From: Prevotella sp.
Lineage (GTDB): Bacteria > Bacteroidota > Bacteroidia > Bacteroidales > Bacteroidaceae
Direction of reading: 5' to 3'
NCBI GenBank assembly: GCA_017557185.1
Contig: JAFZAP010000099.1
Coordinates: 1 to 52,807, forward strand
DNA: 52,807 bases
Shown in pieces: positions 44,733 through 52,807 of the stretch. Every line of letters starts with the position of its first letter. Position 1 is the first letter of the stretch. Both the position numbers and the translations under genes were made by a program. The notes beneath the pieces are model-generated. The model ran no database searches and was not told the DNA's origin. It saw only the letters and a list, made by a program, of their open reading frames with translations.

Positions 44733-46718
44733 ATGAAAAGATCTCATTTATTTACAAATCTCCTTTTCCTCTGCGGCCTGATGACCTCCTGCAACAACGG
44801 AACAAAGGATGCAAAGCTGCTGGCCGAATTGACTGAAAGCGACGTGCAGATTTCGCGCATCGATCCTACCGACTGGTATGTCGGAATGAAAGACCCCACG
44901 CTTCAGCTGATGGTCTATGGTCAGGGCATCCGCGAGGCAGAGGTCAGCGTGAAAGGTGCGAAGATCGATTCGCTCGTGCGGCTTGACTCACCGAACTATC
45001 TGCTCGTTTATTTGAACGTGAAAGACAGCAAGGCAGGCACATTGCCACTGACCTTCAAGCTTGGCAAGAAGAAAACCATCGTCGCCTATCAACTCAAGGA
45101 GCGCGAGAAGGCAGGCGAAGAACGTGAAGGCTTCTCGAATGCCGACGTCCTCTACATGCTTATGCCCGACCGCTTTGCACAAGGCGAGAACCACCCCGCA
45201 CAGGTGGAAGGCATGAACACCTATCGCGAAGACCGCTCGCAGCCGTCTCTGCGTCATGGCGGCGACCTTGAAGGCATCCGCCAGCATCTCGACTACTTCA
45301 ATGAGCTCGGTGTCACCGCCCTGTGGTTCACACCCGTGCTGGAGAACAACTCGCCCGACACCGACAACGGCTACAGCACCTATCACGGCTACGCCACCAC
45401 CGACTACTATCGCGTCGATCCTCGCTTCGGTACCAATGAGCAGTATCGCACGCTGGTCAGCGATGCACATAAGCATGGACTGAAGGTCGTGATGGATATG
45501 ATTTTCAACCACTGCGGCTTCGAGCACCCATGGGTGAAGGACCTGCCCTCGAAGGACTGGCTGAACACGCCCGAATGGCTCTCGGAGAAGCAGAGCGGCC
45601 GCGACCCGATGACGGGCTTCACCGCCAATGCCGATGGCTCGGCACCTGCCAAGAGCCAGTATCTGCAGACCAGTTACAAGCTCACACCGGTGATGGATCC
45701 CTATGCTTCGGAAGTTGACCTGCGCGAGACCGTCGATGGTTGGTTTGTGCCCTCCATGCCCGACCTCAACCAACGTAATCAGCACGTCATCAAGTATCTC
45801 ATCCAGAACTCCATCTGGTGGATAGAGACCGTAGGCATCGATGGCATTCGCATGGATACCTACCCCTATGCCGACCGCACGGCGATGGCCGAGTGGATGC
45901 GTGTGCTCGACGAGGAATACCCCAACTTCAACACCGTTGGCGAAACCTGGGTCACCGAGCCTGCCTATACCGCTGCCTGGCAGAAGGATTCAAAGCTCTC
46001 CGAGCAGAATTCCTATCTGAAGACCGTAATGGATTTCTCGTTCTTCGACAGGCTCAATCAGGCACGTCATGAAGAGACCGATGGCTGGTGGAACGGCTTC
46101 AACCGCATCTACAACTCACTCGTCTACGACTATCTCTACGAGAATCCGTCGAACGTCATGGCGTTCATTGAGAACCACGACACCGACCGCTTCCTCGGCG
46201 ACGGACAGGACACGCTCATGTTGAAGCAGGCTTTGGCGCTGTTGCTCACCATGCGCCGCACACCGCAACTCTATTACGGTACGGAAGTCTTGATGAACGG
46301 AACGAAGGAAGTCACCGACGGCAATGTACGCAAGGACTTCCCGGGCGGATTCCCTGGTGATACACACAATGCCTTCACCGCCGAAGGTCGCACGCCGGCC
46401 GAGCAGGCGATGTTCACATGGCTCTCGAACCTGCTGCATTGGCGCAACGGCAACGAAACCATCATTCGCGGCTACCAGACTCAGTTCTGTCCGTGGAAGG
46501 GTGTCTATGTGCTCGCACGCCGTTGGCATCGCAACACCGTGATGACTATTCTCAACGGCACGTCGCAGCCTGCCGTGCTCGAGGTGGAGCGCTACAAGGA
46601 GCTCTTCGACGTAGACCAGTTGCAACGCGAGGCCACAGATGTCATCAGCGGACAGAAGTACGACCTCACAAAGGATTTGCCGCTCCGTCCGCGCCAAACG
46701 CTGGTGTTGGAATTTTAG
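44733..46718 (+). CDS. GH13 neopullulanase/cyclomaltodextrinase-like lipoprotein (SusA type)
   Basis: The 661-residue protein starts MKRSHLFTNLLFLCGLMTSCNNGTK with a lipid Cys; the frame back to 44658 overlaps the previous gene and is rejected. An N-terminal Ig-like domain (LQLMVYGQGIREAEVSVKG) is typical of SusA/neopullulanases. The barrel shows FTPVLENNSPDTDNGYSTYHGY, MDMIFNHCGFEHPW, GIRMDTYPYAD (Asp), TVGETWVTEP (Glu) and FIENHDTDR (Asp). It would cut maltooligosaccharides and pullulan, probably in the periplasm. Its stop overlaps that of the convergent ABC ATPase gene. Confidence 0.9.
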   Translation: MKRSHLFTNLLFLCGLMTSCNNGTKDAKLLAELTESDVQISRIDPTDWYVGMKDPTLQLMVYGQGIREAEVSVKGAKIDSLVRLDSPNYLLVYLNVKDSKAGTLPLTFKLGKKKTIVAYQLKEREKAGEEREGFSNADVLYMLMPDRFAQGENHPAQVEGMNTYREDRSQPSLRHGGDLEGIRQHLDYFNELGVTALWFTPVLENNSPDTDNGYSTYHGYATTDYYRVDPRFGTNEQYRTLVSDAHKHGLKVVMDMIFNHCGFEHPWVKDLPSKDWLNTPEWLSEKQSGRDPMTGFTANADGSAPAKSQYLQTSYKLTPVMDPYASEVDLRETVDGWFVPSMPDLNQRNQHVIKYLIQNSIWWIETVGIDGIRMDTYPYADRTAMAEWMRVLDEEYPNFNTVGETWVTEPAYTAAWQKDSKLSEQNSYLKTVMDFSFFDRLNQARHEETDGWWNGFNRIYNSLVYDYLYENPSNVMAFIENHDTDRFLGDGQDTLMLKQALALLLTMRRTPQLYYGTEVLMNGTKEVTDGNVRKDFPGGFPGDTHNAFTAEGRTPAEQAMFTWLSNLLHWRNGNETIIRGYQTQFCPWKGVYVLARRWHRNTVMTILNGTSQPAVLEVERYKELFDVDQLQREATDVISGQKYDLTKDLPLRPRQTLVLEF

Positions 46719-47380
46719 AACAAATCTCTGATATTCACTGCATGTGCGGCACCTGTCATGAGGCGGGTGCCGTTTTCGTTGCCATCACAACGGAAGAACC
46801 ATATTTGGTCGGCATATTGTTCTGCCAGCTCTACGTCGTGCGTAGAGAGTAGGATGGCCTTGCCCTGCTCGTGGGCGAGCATATGCAATAGTTTCATCAC
46901 CTCTTGTTTGCTGGGATAGTCGAGGAAGGCGGTTGGCTCATCTAAAAGAATAATAGGTGTTTGTTGTGCCAACGCCTTTGCTATCATCACCTTTTGTCGT
47001 TCACCATCGCTCAGCGTGCCGATGTCTGTTTGCGCCAGCGGCGTGATGCCCACTAGCTTCATCGCCTCTGACACCACAGCCTTGTCTTCCTGCCGTAGTG
47101 TTCCCCAGAAGTTCGTATAGGGTGTGCGACCCAGGGCCACCACCTCCTCAACGGTGAGATTGCGCACATCGAGCGGATCGGTCAGCACAACAGCAACATC
47201 ACCCAGCCACAGCTCTGCCAGCGTGCGGAGCAACGTTGATTTTCCTGTGCCGTTGCGGCCGAGCAGACACGTCAGCTGTCCGCTCTCGAGCGTTGCCGAG
47301 AGTCCGCGGGCCACCACCTTCTCGTTCTTGCTTCCTAGTTGGTAGCCGATGGTGAGGTTTTCGAATGTCAATGCCTTCAT
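46715..47380 (-). CDS. ABC transporter ATPase, iron/B12-uptake (FecE/BtuD) type
   Basis: The 221-residue ATPase has Walker A GRNGTGKST, signature LSDGERQKVMIAKAL, Walker B IILLDEPTAFLD and H-loop LLSTHDVE. The sequence is closest in style to the FecCD-family partners that import siderophores, haem or cobalamin. No permease or binding protein is nearby on this side, so it is an orphan here. ATG 47380 is chosen because the -7 box lies six bases upstream; an upstream ATG (47428) would lie before the promoter. The last four bases overlap the convergent amylase gene. Confidence 0.85.
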   Translation of the reverse strand: MKALTFENLTIGYQLGSKNEKVVARGLSATLESGQLTCLLGRNGTGKSTLLRTLAELWLGDVAVVLTDPLDVRNLTVEEVVALGRTPYTNFWGTLRQEDKAVVSEAMKLVGITPLAQTDIGTLSDGERQKVMIAKALAQQTPIILLDEPTAFLDYPSKQEVMKLLHMLAHEQGKAILLSTHDVELAEQYADQIWFFRCDGNENGTRLMTGAAHAVNIRDLF

Positions 47381-47386
47381 CGTTTG

Positions 47387-47416
47387 CAAAGTTACATATA
47401 AGTGAGCGAAATGCAA
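47387..47416 (-). promoter_or_regulatory. Bacteroidota-type promoter, ABC ATPase gene
   Basis: On the reverse strand TAACTTTG (47394-47387) and TTG (47416-47414) show the standard 22-bp spacing. The ATG is six bases past the -7 box, so the transcript is probably leaderless or nearly so. Confidence 0.8.
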
Positions 47417-47483
47417 AAAGAAAATCATTTTTTCTTTTTCATTTCCGAACGAAAGAAACTTCGACCGCAGGTCAAAGTTACAA

Positions 47484-47521
47484 AAAACTTTTCACTTTTC
47501 ACTTTTCACTTTACACTTTTT
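47484..47521. repeat. TTTTCAC microsatellite
   Basis: About four to five copies of the 8-mer CTTTTCAC lie in the divergent region between the ABC ATPase and helicase genes, about 55-90 bp upstream of the helicase -33 box. Confidence 0.8.
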
Positions 47522-47574
47522 TCGTACTCTGACATACGTCGAAGGTACTCTCGTTCGGAAAAGCCCCAATAAAT

Positions 47575-47605
47575 TTGGCTTTTCGCTCTCTTATTCGTAC
47601 CTTTG
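47575..47605 (+). promoter_or_regulatory. Bacteroidota-type promoter, helicase gene
   Basis: TTG (47575-47577) and TACCTTTG (47598-47605), followed by the ATG after only eight bases. Confidence 0.8.
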
Positions 47606-47613
47606 CACACGTT

Positions 47614-49509
47614 ATGCCACAGACAACGCCCATATTGGAGTTGCAGCGGCAGCGCATGCTGCTCGAAATAGAGTACTTCACCGAAAAAGAAGCCTATCGC
47701 AAGTTCACCGAGAACCGCGGTCTGGCACGCTCGGTGAAGCGGGGCGACACGTGGTTTCCGCTGCGTGTGGGCAAGAGCTACTACAACTCGCTGAACCAGC
47801 TGTGCATCGAAGTTTTCCGCACCACCGATCAGGATATCGAGCACAACTTCGAGTTCGGAAGGCCGGTGCAGTTCTTTAAACAACCCACCCCTAACCCCTC
47901 CTACTACAATTTCACCGCCACCGTTTCCTATGTCGATGGCGACAGAATGGTTGTTGCCGTGCCTGACACCGCACCCATCATCGAGTTGCAGAACACTGAC
48001 CAACAGCTAGGCGTGCAGCTCTCCTTCGACGAGACCAGCTATCGCACCATGTTCGATGCCCTCGACCGTGTGATGCGAGCGAAGAACAACCGACTAGCCG
48101 AGTTGCGTGATTTGTTTTATAAGCCCACCCCCAGTCAATTTTATACCTTTTCCCCACTCTCCTTCCCTTGGCTCAACCCAACCCAGGAAAATGCTGTGAA
48201 TATGGTGTTGCGGGCGAAGGATGTAGCCATCGTGCACGGCCCTCCCGGTACAGGCAAGACCACCACACTCGTCGAGGCCATCTTCGAAACGCTACACCGC
48301 GAGCCGCAGGTGCTCGTGTGTGCACAAAGCAACATGGCTGTCGACTGGATCAGCGAACGTCTTGTCGATCGCGGCGTGAACGTGCTGCGCATCGGCAATC
48401 CCACACGCGTCAACGACAAGATGTTGTCGTTCACTTACGAGCGGCGCTTCGAGGCCCATCCCGATTACGAACTGTTGTGGTCCATCCGCAAGGCCATCCG
48501 CGAACTGCGCCAGCATCGCAAGCGCGGTTCCGAGAACTGGCACCAGAAGATGGACCGCCTGAAGAGCCGTGCGGCAGAACTGGAGATACGCATCAACGCC
48601 GAGCTCTTCGGAGAAGCGCGCGTCATCGCCTGCACCCTTGTGGGCTCAGCCAATCGTCTGCTAGAAGGACAGAAGTACAACACGCTGTTCATCGATGAGG
48701 CTGCACAGGCGCTTGAGGCAGCCAGCTGGATTCCCATCCGCCGTGTTCGCCGCGTGATTTTGGCTGGCGACCACTGTCAGCTGCCGCCTACGGTGAAGAG
48801 CCTTGCAGCCCTGAAGGCGGGGTTGGGGAAAACACTCATGGAGCGCCTCGTCGAGAACCACCCCGAGGCAGTCACCCTGCTCGGCGTGCAGTATCGCATG
48901 AACGAGGAGATCATGCGCTTCTCCTCCGACTGGTTCTACGGAGGTAAGGTGCAGAGTGCTCCGCAAATCAAGCATCGCAGCATTCTCGACTACGACATCC
49001 CGATGGAATGGATAGAAACGGATGTCGACGGCGAAGAGTTTGTCGGCGAGTCTTTCGGACGCATCAACAAAAAGGAAGCCGAGCAGACACTCGACATACT
49101 GAAAAAGTATTTCACGAAGATTGGTAAGGCCCGCATCCTCGAGGAGCGCATCGACGTCGGCGTCATCTCGCCCTACCGCGCACAAGTGCAATACTTGCGG
49201 CACCTCGTCAGGCGCGACGGGTTCTTCAAACCCTACCGCAGCCTTATCTCCATCAACACCGTCGACGGCTTCCAAGGACAGGAGCGCGACGTCATCCTCA
49301 TCTCCCTTGTGCGCTCCAACGACGACGGCCAGATAGGCTTCCTGCGCGACCTGCGCCGCATGAATGTCGCCATCACCCGTGCCCGCATGAAGCTCATCAT
49401 TCTTGGCAATCCCGACACAATGACTCGCCACCCCTTCTATCGCAAGCTCTACGAATACGTCGAGGCGCTGCGCGAAGCCTCTGCTGACACCGAAGAGCAA
49501 CGCTCTTAA
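47614..49509 (+). CDS. UPF1/IGHMBP2-like superfamily 1 helicase
   Basis: The 631-residue helicase has an N-terminal SMBP2-like beta-barrel region (FRTTDQDIEHNFEFGRPVQFF), Walker A GPPGTGKTT, motif II FIDEAAQALEA (DEAA), motif III AGDHCQLPPTV, motif V SINTVDGFQGQERDV and motif VI VAITRARMKLI. SF1B helicases of this type unwind nucleic acid 5'-3'; bacterial members may act in RNA metabolism or DNA repair. The 13-codon upstream extension (47575) is rejected because the promoter overlaps it. PTPNPSYYNF (near 47882) looks like a half-copy of the REP-like repeat. The last five codons and the stop lie inside unit 1 of dyad array C. Confidence 0.9.
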   Translation: MPQTTPILELQRQRMLLEIEYFTEKEAYRKFTENRGLARSVKRGDTWFPLRVGKSYYNSLNQLCIEVFRTTDQDIEHNFEFGRPVQFFKQPTPNPSYYNFTATVSYVDGDRMVVAVPDTAPIIELQNTDQQLGVQLSFDETSYRTMFDALDRVMRAKNNRLAELRDLFYKPTPSQFYTFSPLSFPWLNPTQENAVNMVLRAKDVAIVHGPPGTGKTTTLVEAIFETLHREPQVLVCAQSNMAVDWISERLVDRGVNVLRIGNPTRVNDKMLSFTYERRFEAHPDYELLWSIRKAIRELRQHRKRGSENWHQKMDRLKSRAAELEIRINAELFGEARVIACTLVGSANRLLEGQKYNTLFIDEAAQALEAASWIPIRRVRRVILAGDHCQLPPTVKSLAALKAGLGKTLMERLVENHPEAVTLLGVQYRMNEEIMRFSSDWFYGGKVQSAPQIKHRSILDYDIPMEWIETDVDGEEFVGESFGRINKKEAEQTLDILKKYFTKIGKARILEERIDVGVISPYRAQVQYLRHLVRRDGFFKPYRSLISINTVDGFQGQERDVILISLVRSNDDGQIGFLRDLRRMNVAITRARMKLIILGNPDTMTRHPFYRKLYEYVEALREASADTEEQRS

Positions 49510-49800
49510 CTTTCTAGAGCATCGTTCTTGTGTAGAAAGAACATCGTTCTAAAGATCGCGGAGTATTGCCCTAATATTGTAAATCAACTTATTTTAATCA
49601 GTAAATTAACTTATTTTAATCAGTAAATTAACTTAATTTGATGAGTAAAATAACTTAATTTACTGAATAAATTAACTTAATTTACCGCACAAATTAACTT
49701 AATTTACTTTACTACCTCGTTGCTCTTGTCGCACTAGGTCATTGAGACAGGCAAACGAGATGATTGCTTTTGACAAACGAAAAGATTGCTAACTTAATGC
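49494..49800. repeat. 22-nt-period dyad array C between convergent genes
   Basis: Fourteen units (one of 21 nt, the rest 22) run from inside the helicase end to just past the SDR stop codon. Units 1-4 carry AGAGC-AAC-GCTCT, AGAGC-ATC-GTTCT, AGAAC-ATC-GTTCT and GGAGT-ATT-GCCCT. Units 5-10 switch, in the same phase, to AATTA-ACT-TAATT-type cores. Units 11-14 are looser ATTGCT-bearing units. Several cores are perfect dyads despite different sequence. It occupies the whole 284-bp intergenic space; there is no gene and no ordinary terminator. Confidence 0.88.
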
Positions 49801-50630
49801 GTAGCCTTTAGATATTGTAAGTCACCGTACCAATAGCTGGCAGTGCAGCCGCCATCGATGAGCAGGTCGGCACCGCTGATGAAACGGCCACGGGACGACA
49901 TCAGGAACTCTGCCAGATCTCCCACTTCGTCAGGAGTCCCTGCACGACGGGCGGGCATGCCCCCAATCATCTTCAGATAGCCGTCCTTGCGAGGGCCATG
50001 CAACTCGTCGTTGGCTAGCGGGGTGATGATGATGCCAGGACTGATGCTGTTGATGGTAGCACCGCGACGTCCCCAACGGGTAGCCTCGTACATCACTCTC
50101 AAAACATTGCAGCGCTTCGAATACTGATAGGCCTTCAGCGTATCATCGATGGCCTTAAGAAACGGAAGTTCCAACAGTTCTTCTACTGGTGTCATCGCCA
50201 GTGCATCATTCTGCTCCTGCGGTAAGGCAGGCAGACGATGCCCGCTCTGCGACGAGATAATCACACCTGAGCCTCCCTCGGCAATCACCTTGCCGAACTC
50301 CTCCAACAGCACACTCGTGCCATAGAGATCCACACGCAGAATCTCCTCAACGGGAGCCTGCGAGGGTGACACGCCAGCGGCATTCACCACATTCGTCACC
50401 TCGCCCTTGCTGGTGGCAAACTCCACCAACTTCAGGATGTCCTCCTTCGAGCCAAGGTCGCATTTGATGGTTGAGCATTCAAAACCTGCATCCTCCAGTG
50501 TCTTCGCTGCCCGCTCTGCGTTTTCTACACTATAGTCAGCCAACACCACATGCTTGCCTGCCGACACTCGGCGGATGATAGCCTGGCCAATACTGCCAGC
50601 ACCTACCAATACTGATACCTGTTTAGCCAT
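49794..50630 (-). CDS. Short-chain dehydrogenase/reductase
   Basis: This 278-residue NAD(P)-dependent oxidoreductase has Rossmann motif VLVGAGSIGQAI, NAAGVSPSQAP (NAG-like motif), catalytic Ser in VIISSQSGHRLP and YQYSKRC (Tyr-X3-Lys), and a PG motif in SISPGIIITPLAN. The substrate is unknown. It overlaps the aldo/keto reductase gene by 8 bp and is the last gene of a reverse redox operon. Its stop codon lies in the last unit of dyad array C. Confidence 0.88.
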   Translation of the reverse strand: MAKQVSVLVGAGSIGQAIIRRVSAGKHVVLADYSVENAERAAKTLEDAGFECSTIKCDLGSKEDILKLVEFATSKGEVTNVVNAAGVSPSQAPVEEILRVDLYGTSVLLEEFGKVIAEGGSGVIISSQSGHRLPALPQEQNDALAMTPVEELLELPFLKAIDDTLKAYQYSKRCNVLRVMYEATRWGRRGATINSISPGIIITPLANDELHGPRKDGYLKMIGGMPARRAGTPDEVGDLAEFLMSSRGRFISGADLLIDGGCTASYWYGDLQYLKATH

Positions 50631-51471
50631 ATGTCTCTATGAGATATTTTACAAACTGAGGGTCGCTGAAGTTGATGGTACCCGTATCGTGCTGGTTCAT
50701 GATGGCAATCTGCGCCATCTCGTCAGCTGTCAATGAGAAGTCGAAGATGTCGAAGTTTTGCTGCATACGCTCCTTGTGTGTACTCTTGGGGATGGCCACG
50801 ATGCCACGCTGGGTGAGCCAACGGAGGGCTACTTGTGCTGCACTCTTACCATACTTCGCTCCGATATTAGCCAGCAGTTCACTCTTCACGATGCCTTCGA
50901 CACCCTGTCCGCCAAGTGGGCCCCATGCCATCATCTTCGTGCCGAACTCAGCATGTATCGGCTCTATGCCCGTCTGCTGGATGAGCGTGTTGCATTGCAG
51001 TTGGTTCATCATCGGCTTCACCTCCACATAGTGGGCGAAGTCGAAGAAGCGGCCTGCCTGGAAGTTGCTCACACCGATGGCGCGAACCTTACCGGCGCGA
51101 TAGGCCCTCTCCATTGCCCGCCACGTGCCAAAGACGTCGCCGTAGGCCTGATGGATGAGCAGCAGGTCGATATACTCCGTCTGCAACTTGCGCAGGCTCT
51201 CGTCGATGCTCTTGGCAGCCTTTTCCTCGCCCGCATTCGAAATCCACACCTTCGTCACTAGGAATAGATCCTCGCGTTTCAGTCCGCTTTTGCGCCACGC
51301 ATTGCCCACGCCCTCCTCATTCTGGTAGGCCTGTGCCGTGTCTATCAGGCGATAGCCCACGCTCAGCGCATCCGTCACGCATCGTTCACACTCGTTAGGC
51401 GACACCAGAAACACGCCGTAACCCAACAGGGGCATCTCAACGCCATTTGATAATCTGAAAGTTTTCACCAT
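50623..51471 (-). CDS. Aldo/keto reductase
   Basis: The 282-residue NADPH-dependent barrel enzyme has LIDTAQAYQNEEGVG (Asp, Tyr), LVTKVWISN (Lys) and IDLLLIHQAYGD (His) giving the AKR catalytic tetrad, then AIGVSNFQAGRF and the cofactor-binding IPKSTHKERM. It reduces aldehydes or ketones; the substrate is not predictable. It lies 20 bp after the alcohol dehydrogenase gene; the short gap includes TTTACTATTTACAATTTACA. Confidence 0.9.
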   Translation of the reverse strand: MVKTFRLSNGVEMPLLGYGVFLVSPNECERCVTDALSVGYRLIDTAQAYQNEEGVGNAWRKSGLKREDLFLVTKVWISNAGEEKAAKSIDESLRKLQTEYIDLLLIHQAYGDVFGTWRAMERAYRAGKVRAIGVSNFQAGRFFDFAHYVEVKPMMNQLQCNTLIQQTGIEPIHAEFGTKMMAWGPLGGQGVEGIVKSELLANIGAKYGKSAAQVALRWLTQRGIVAIPKSTHKERMQQNFDIFDFSLTADEMAQIAIMNQHDTGTINFSDPQFVKYLIETYG

Positions 51472-51491
51472 GACAATTTACTATTTACAAT

Positions 51492-52655
51492 TTACAGACT
51501 TGCCAAGAGTATCTCCTTGATGTCCTGCTCTGTCAGGGGTGCGTAGGCATTCTCCAGACCTTCGTTGACGGCGATGTGATGAGCCATCTCGTCGATGCGG
51601 CTGTCGTCGATGCCCACCTCACGCAGGTGCATGGGGATGTTGATGCTCTCGAAGAAACGGTAGGTGGCGTCGATGGCACGTTCGGCAATCTCCTGCTGGG
51701 GCAGCGAGGCGTCGATACCGAAGACGTTGATGCCGTACTTCACGAAGCGGGGCAGTGTGCGCTCGTTGAGAATGTGGCGCATCCAGCGAGGGGTGATGAT
51801 TGCAAGACCTTCGCCGTGGGTGATGTCGTAGTAGGCAGAGAGGGCATGCTCGATGCCGTGGCAGGGCCAACCTGACTGGCTGTTGCCAAGAGCGAGGATG
51901 CCGTTGCAACCGTAGGTGCAGGCAAGCATCATCTCGGCACGGGCGGTATAGTCCTCGGGATTCTCCAGGCACTTGCGCCCGTTCTCCATCAGGCTGCGCA
52001 GCATCGACTCGCAGAAGCCGTCGTTGAGCAGCGTGGCGTCGGCCACGAAGTATTGTTCCATCGTGTGGTTCATCGCGTCGGCAATGCCTGCAGCGGTCTG
52101 CTTCTTCGACACGGTGAAGGTATAGACGGGGTCGAGAATCGATACTGCAGGGAACAGATGGGGGTCAAGATAACCGATCTTGTCGTTGGTCTCTGTGCGC
52201 GAGATAACACCTCCGCAGTCGTATTCTGAGCCTGTAGCGGCAAGGGTCATGATATCGACGATGGGCAGGGCAGCCTGCGCTTTTACCTTATAGGAAATCA
52301 AGTCCCAGGGGTCGCCGTCGTAACAAGCTCCGGCAGCAATGGCCTTCGAGCAGTCGAGCACGCTGCCGCCACCCACAGCCAGGATGACATCGATGTGGTG
52401 TTCCTTGCAGAGGCGCACGCCATCGAGCACCGAGGGGTCGTACTTGGGATTAGGCTGGATGCCAGAGAGTTCCACGATATCGTAGCCCTTTAGCAGTTCC
52501 TTCACGCGGTCGTAGAGACCTATTTTTTTGATACTGCCACCACCATAGGTGAGGAGGATTCTCTTTCCAAACTGCGCCATGACGCTGGGCAGCTTCACAA
52601 TCGACTCCTTGCCAAAAATGAGGCGAGTCGGGGTCATGTAATCAAAGTTCTGCAT
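51492..52655 (-). CDS. Iron-containing alcohol dehydrogenase (BDH/YqhD type)
   Basis: The 387-residue group III dehydrogenase begins MQNFDYMTPTRLIFGKES. It has nucleotide-binding LAVGGGSVLDCSKAIA and metal ligands in ADAMNHTMEQYF, CHGIEHALSAYYDITHGEGLAI and a preceding Asp. Members reduce aldehydes such as butanal or methylglyoxal-type compounds with NAD(P)H. With the adjacent flavodoxin end, AKR and SDR genes it forms a reductive, possibly aldehyde-detoxifying, operon (inference). Confidence 0.9.
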   Translation of the reverse strand: MQNFDYMTPTRLIFGKESIVKLPSVMAQFGKRILLTYGGGSIKKIGLYDRVKELLKGYDIVELSGIQPNPKYDPSVLDGVRLCKEHHIDVILAVGGGSVLDCSKAIAAGACYDGDPWDLISYKVKAQAALPIVDIMTLAATGSEYDCGGVISRTETNDKIGYLDPHLFPAVSILDPVYTFTVSKKQTAAGIADAMNHTMEQYFVADATLLNDGFCESMLRSLMENGRKCLENPEDYTARAEMMLACTYGCNGILALGNSQSGWPCHGIEHALSAYYDITHGEGLAIITPRWMRHILNERTLPRFVKYGINVFGIDASLPQQEIAERAIDATYRFFESINIPMHLREVGIDDSRIDEMAHHIAVNEGLENAYAPLTEQDIKEILLASL

Positions 52656-52678
52656 AATCTTATTAATTTAGATGTTTG

Positions 52679-52807
52679 TTATTTTGCTAAAGACGCGATT
52701 TTTCTTGCCTCGCTGTCGGCATTCGCTGCCTCAGCCCCGTGGATTGGAGTCCCATCCAAGACATTAGCCGTAGGACAGAGCTTCTTGATGAAGCGGACAC
52801 TGGACCC
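52679..52807 (-). CDS. C-terminal end of a probable flavodoxin (partial)
   Basis: An open frame enters from the window edge and ends at the TAA complement at 52679-52681, 42 codons in the window. The residues VRFIKKLCPTANVLDGTPI, then an Ala/Glu-rich helix ending ASLAK, look like the C-terminal strand and helix of a secreted-type flavodoxin. The call rests on a short tail and on the usual neighbourhood of such genes with aldehyde reductases. It would be the first gene seen of the reverse redox operon, 23 bp before the alcohol dehydrogenase. Confidence 0.5.
   Translation of the reverse strand, partial: GSSVRFIKKLCPTANVLDGTPIHGAEAANADSEARKIASLAK

Noticed and set aside
49494-49800. CRISPR or TIGR-type guide array
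   Set aside because: The 22-nt period is too short for CRISPR. The 9-nt linkers are partly similar between units rather than unique spacers, and no Cas or Tas-like gene is nearby.

Overview
The window is chromosomal DNA of a Bacteroidota member, most likely a Prevotella-type anaerobe. The evidence is a complete starch-utilisation (Sus-type) locus with SusC, SusD and two SusE/F-like lipoproteins, promoters of the Bacteroidota TAnnTTTG (-7) / TTG (-33) class, a DUF3108 protein, a GH3-auxin-type adenylating protein and a GH97 alpha-glucosidase. No rRNA, tRNA, phage, CRISPR or recognisable transposase gene was found. This reading is by eye only.

Layout. (1) 1-7.0 kb: envelope genes, all forward: an MsbA-type ABC exporter, an LtaS-like membrane phosphotransferase, a fused LpxL-type acyltransferase / GT4 glycosyltransferase, and a GT2 glycosyltransferase. 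(2) 7.0-9.6 kb: a gene-poor, repeat-rich stretch with a MITE-like element, a 22-nt-period array, two long imperfect hairpins, and a zeta-toxin-like kinase with a small overlapping partner gene. (3) 9.6-13.2 kb: a secreted leucine-rich-repeat protein. (4) 13.3-22.1 kb, reverse: an EptA-like transferase, a DUF3108 protein, an Ig-like lipoprotein, a GH3-type protein and MetG. (5) 22.2-46.7 kb: the starch locus. The reverse arm is susC, susD, susE-like, susF-like and two GH13 amylases. The forward arm is a LacI-family regulator, an MFS sugar transporter, a PAP2 phosphatase, malQ, GH97 susB, a pullulanase, one foreign-looking gene and a SusA-like GH13. (6) 46.7-52.8 kb: an ABC ATPase, a UPF1-like helicase, and a reverse redox operon (flavodoxin end, iron alcohol dehydrogenase, aldo/keto reductase, SDR).

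How the starch genes fit together (inference from family knowledge). A secreted CBM-bearing amylase and surface SusD/E/F bind and cut starch, and SusC imports the oligosaccharides. Periplasmic SusB, pullulanase and SusA-like enzymes reduce them to maltose and glucose. The MFS permease brings these into the cytoplasm and MalQ disproportionates them. The LacI-family protein probably controls both arms: a TGCAAACGTTTGCA-type box sits at exactly the same distance (61.5 bp) upstream of the putative -7 elements of susC and malQ, an activator-like position.

The most unusual content is non-coding. Three intergenic arrays have a strict 22-nt period and a 13-nt dyad whose arms change while often staying complementary. 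A palindromic REP-like repeat is found between genes and also translated in frame inside at least six proteins. GTTCAA-linked GC-hairpin arrays occur at two sites, and two long imperfect hairpins bracket the zeta-like gene.
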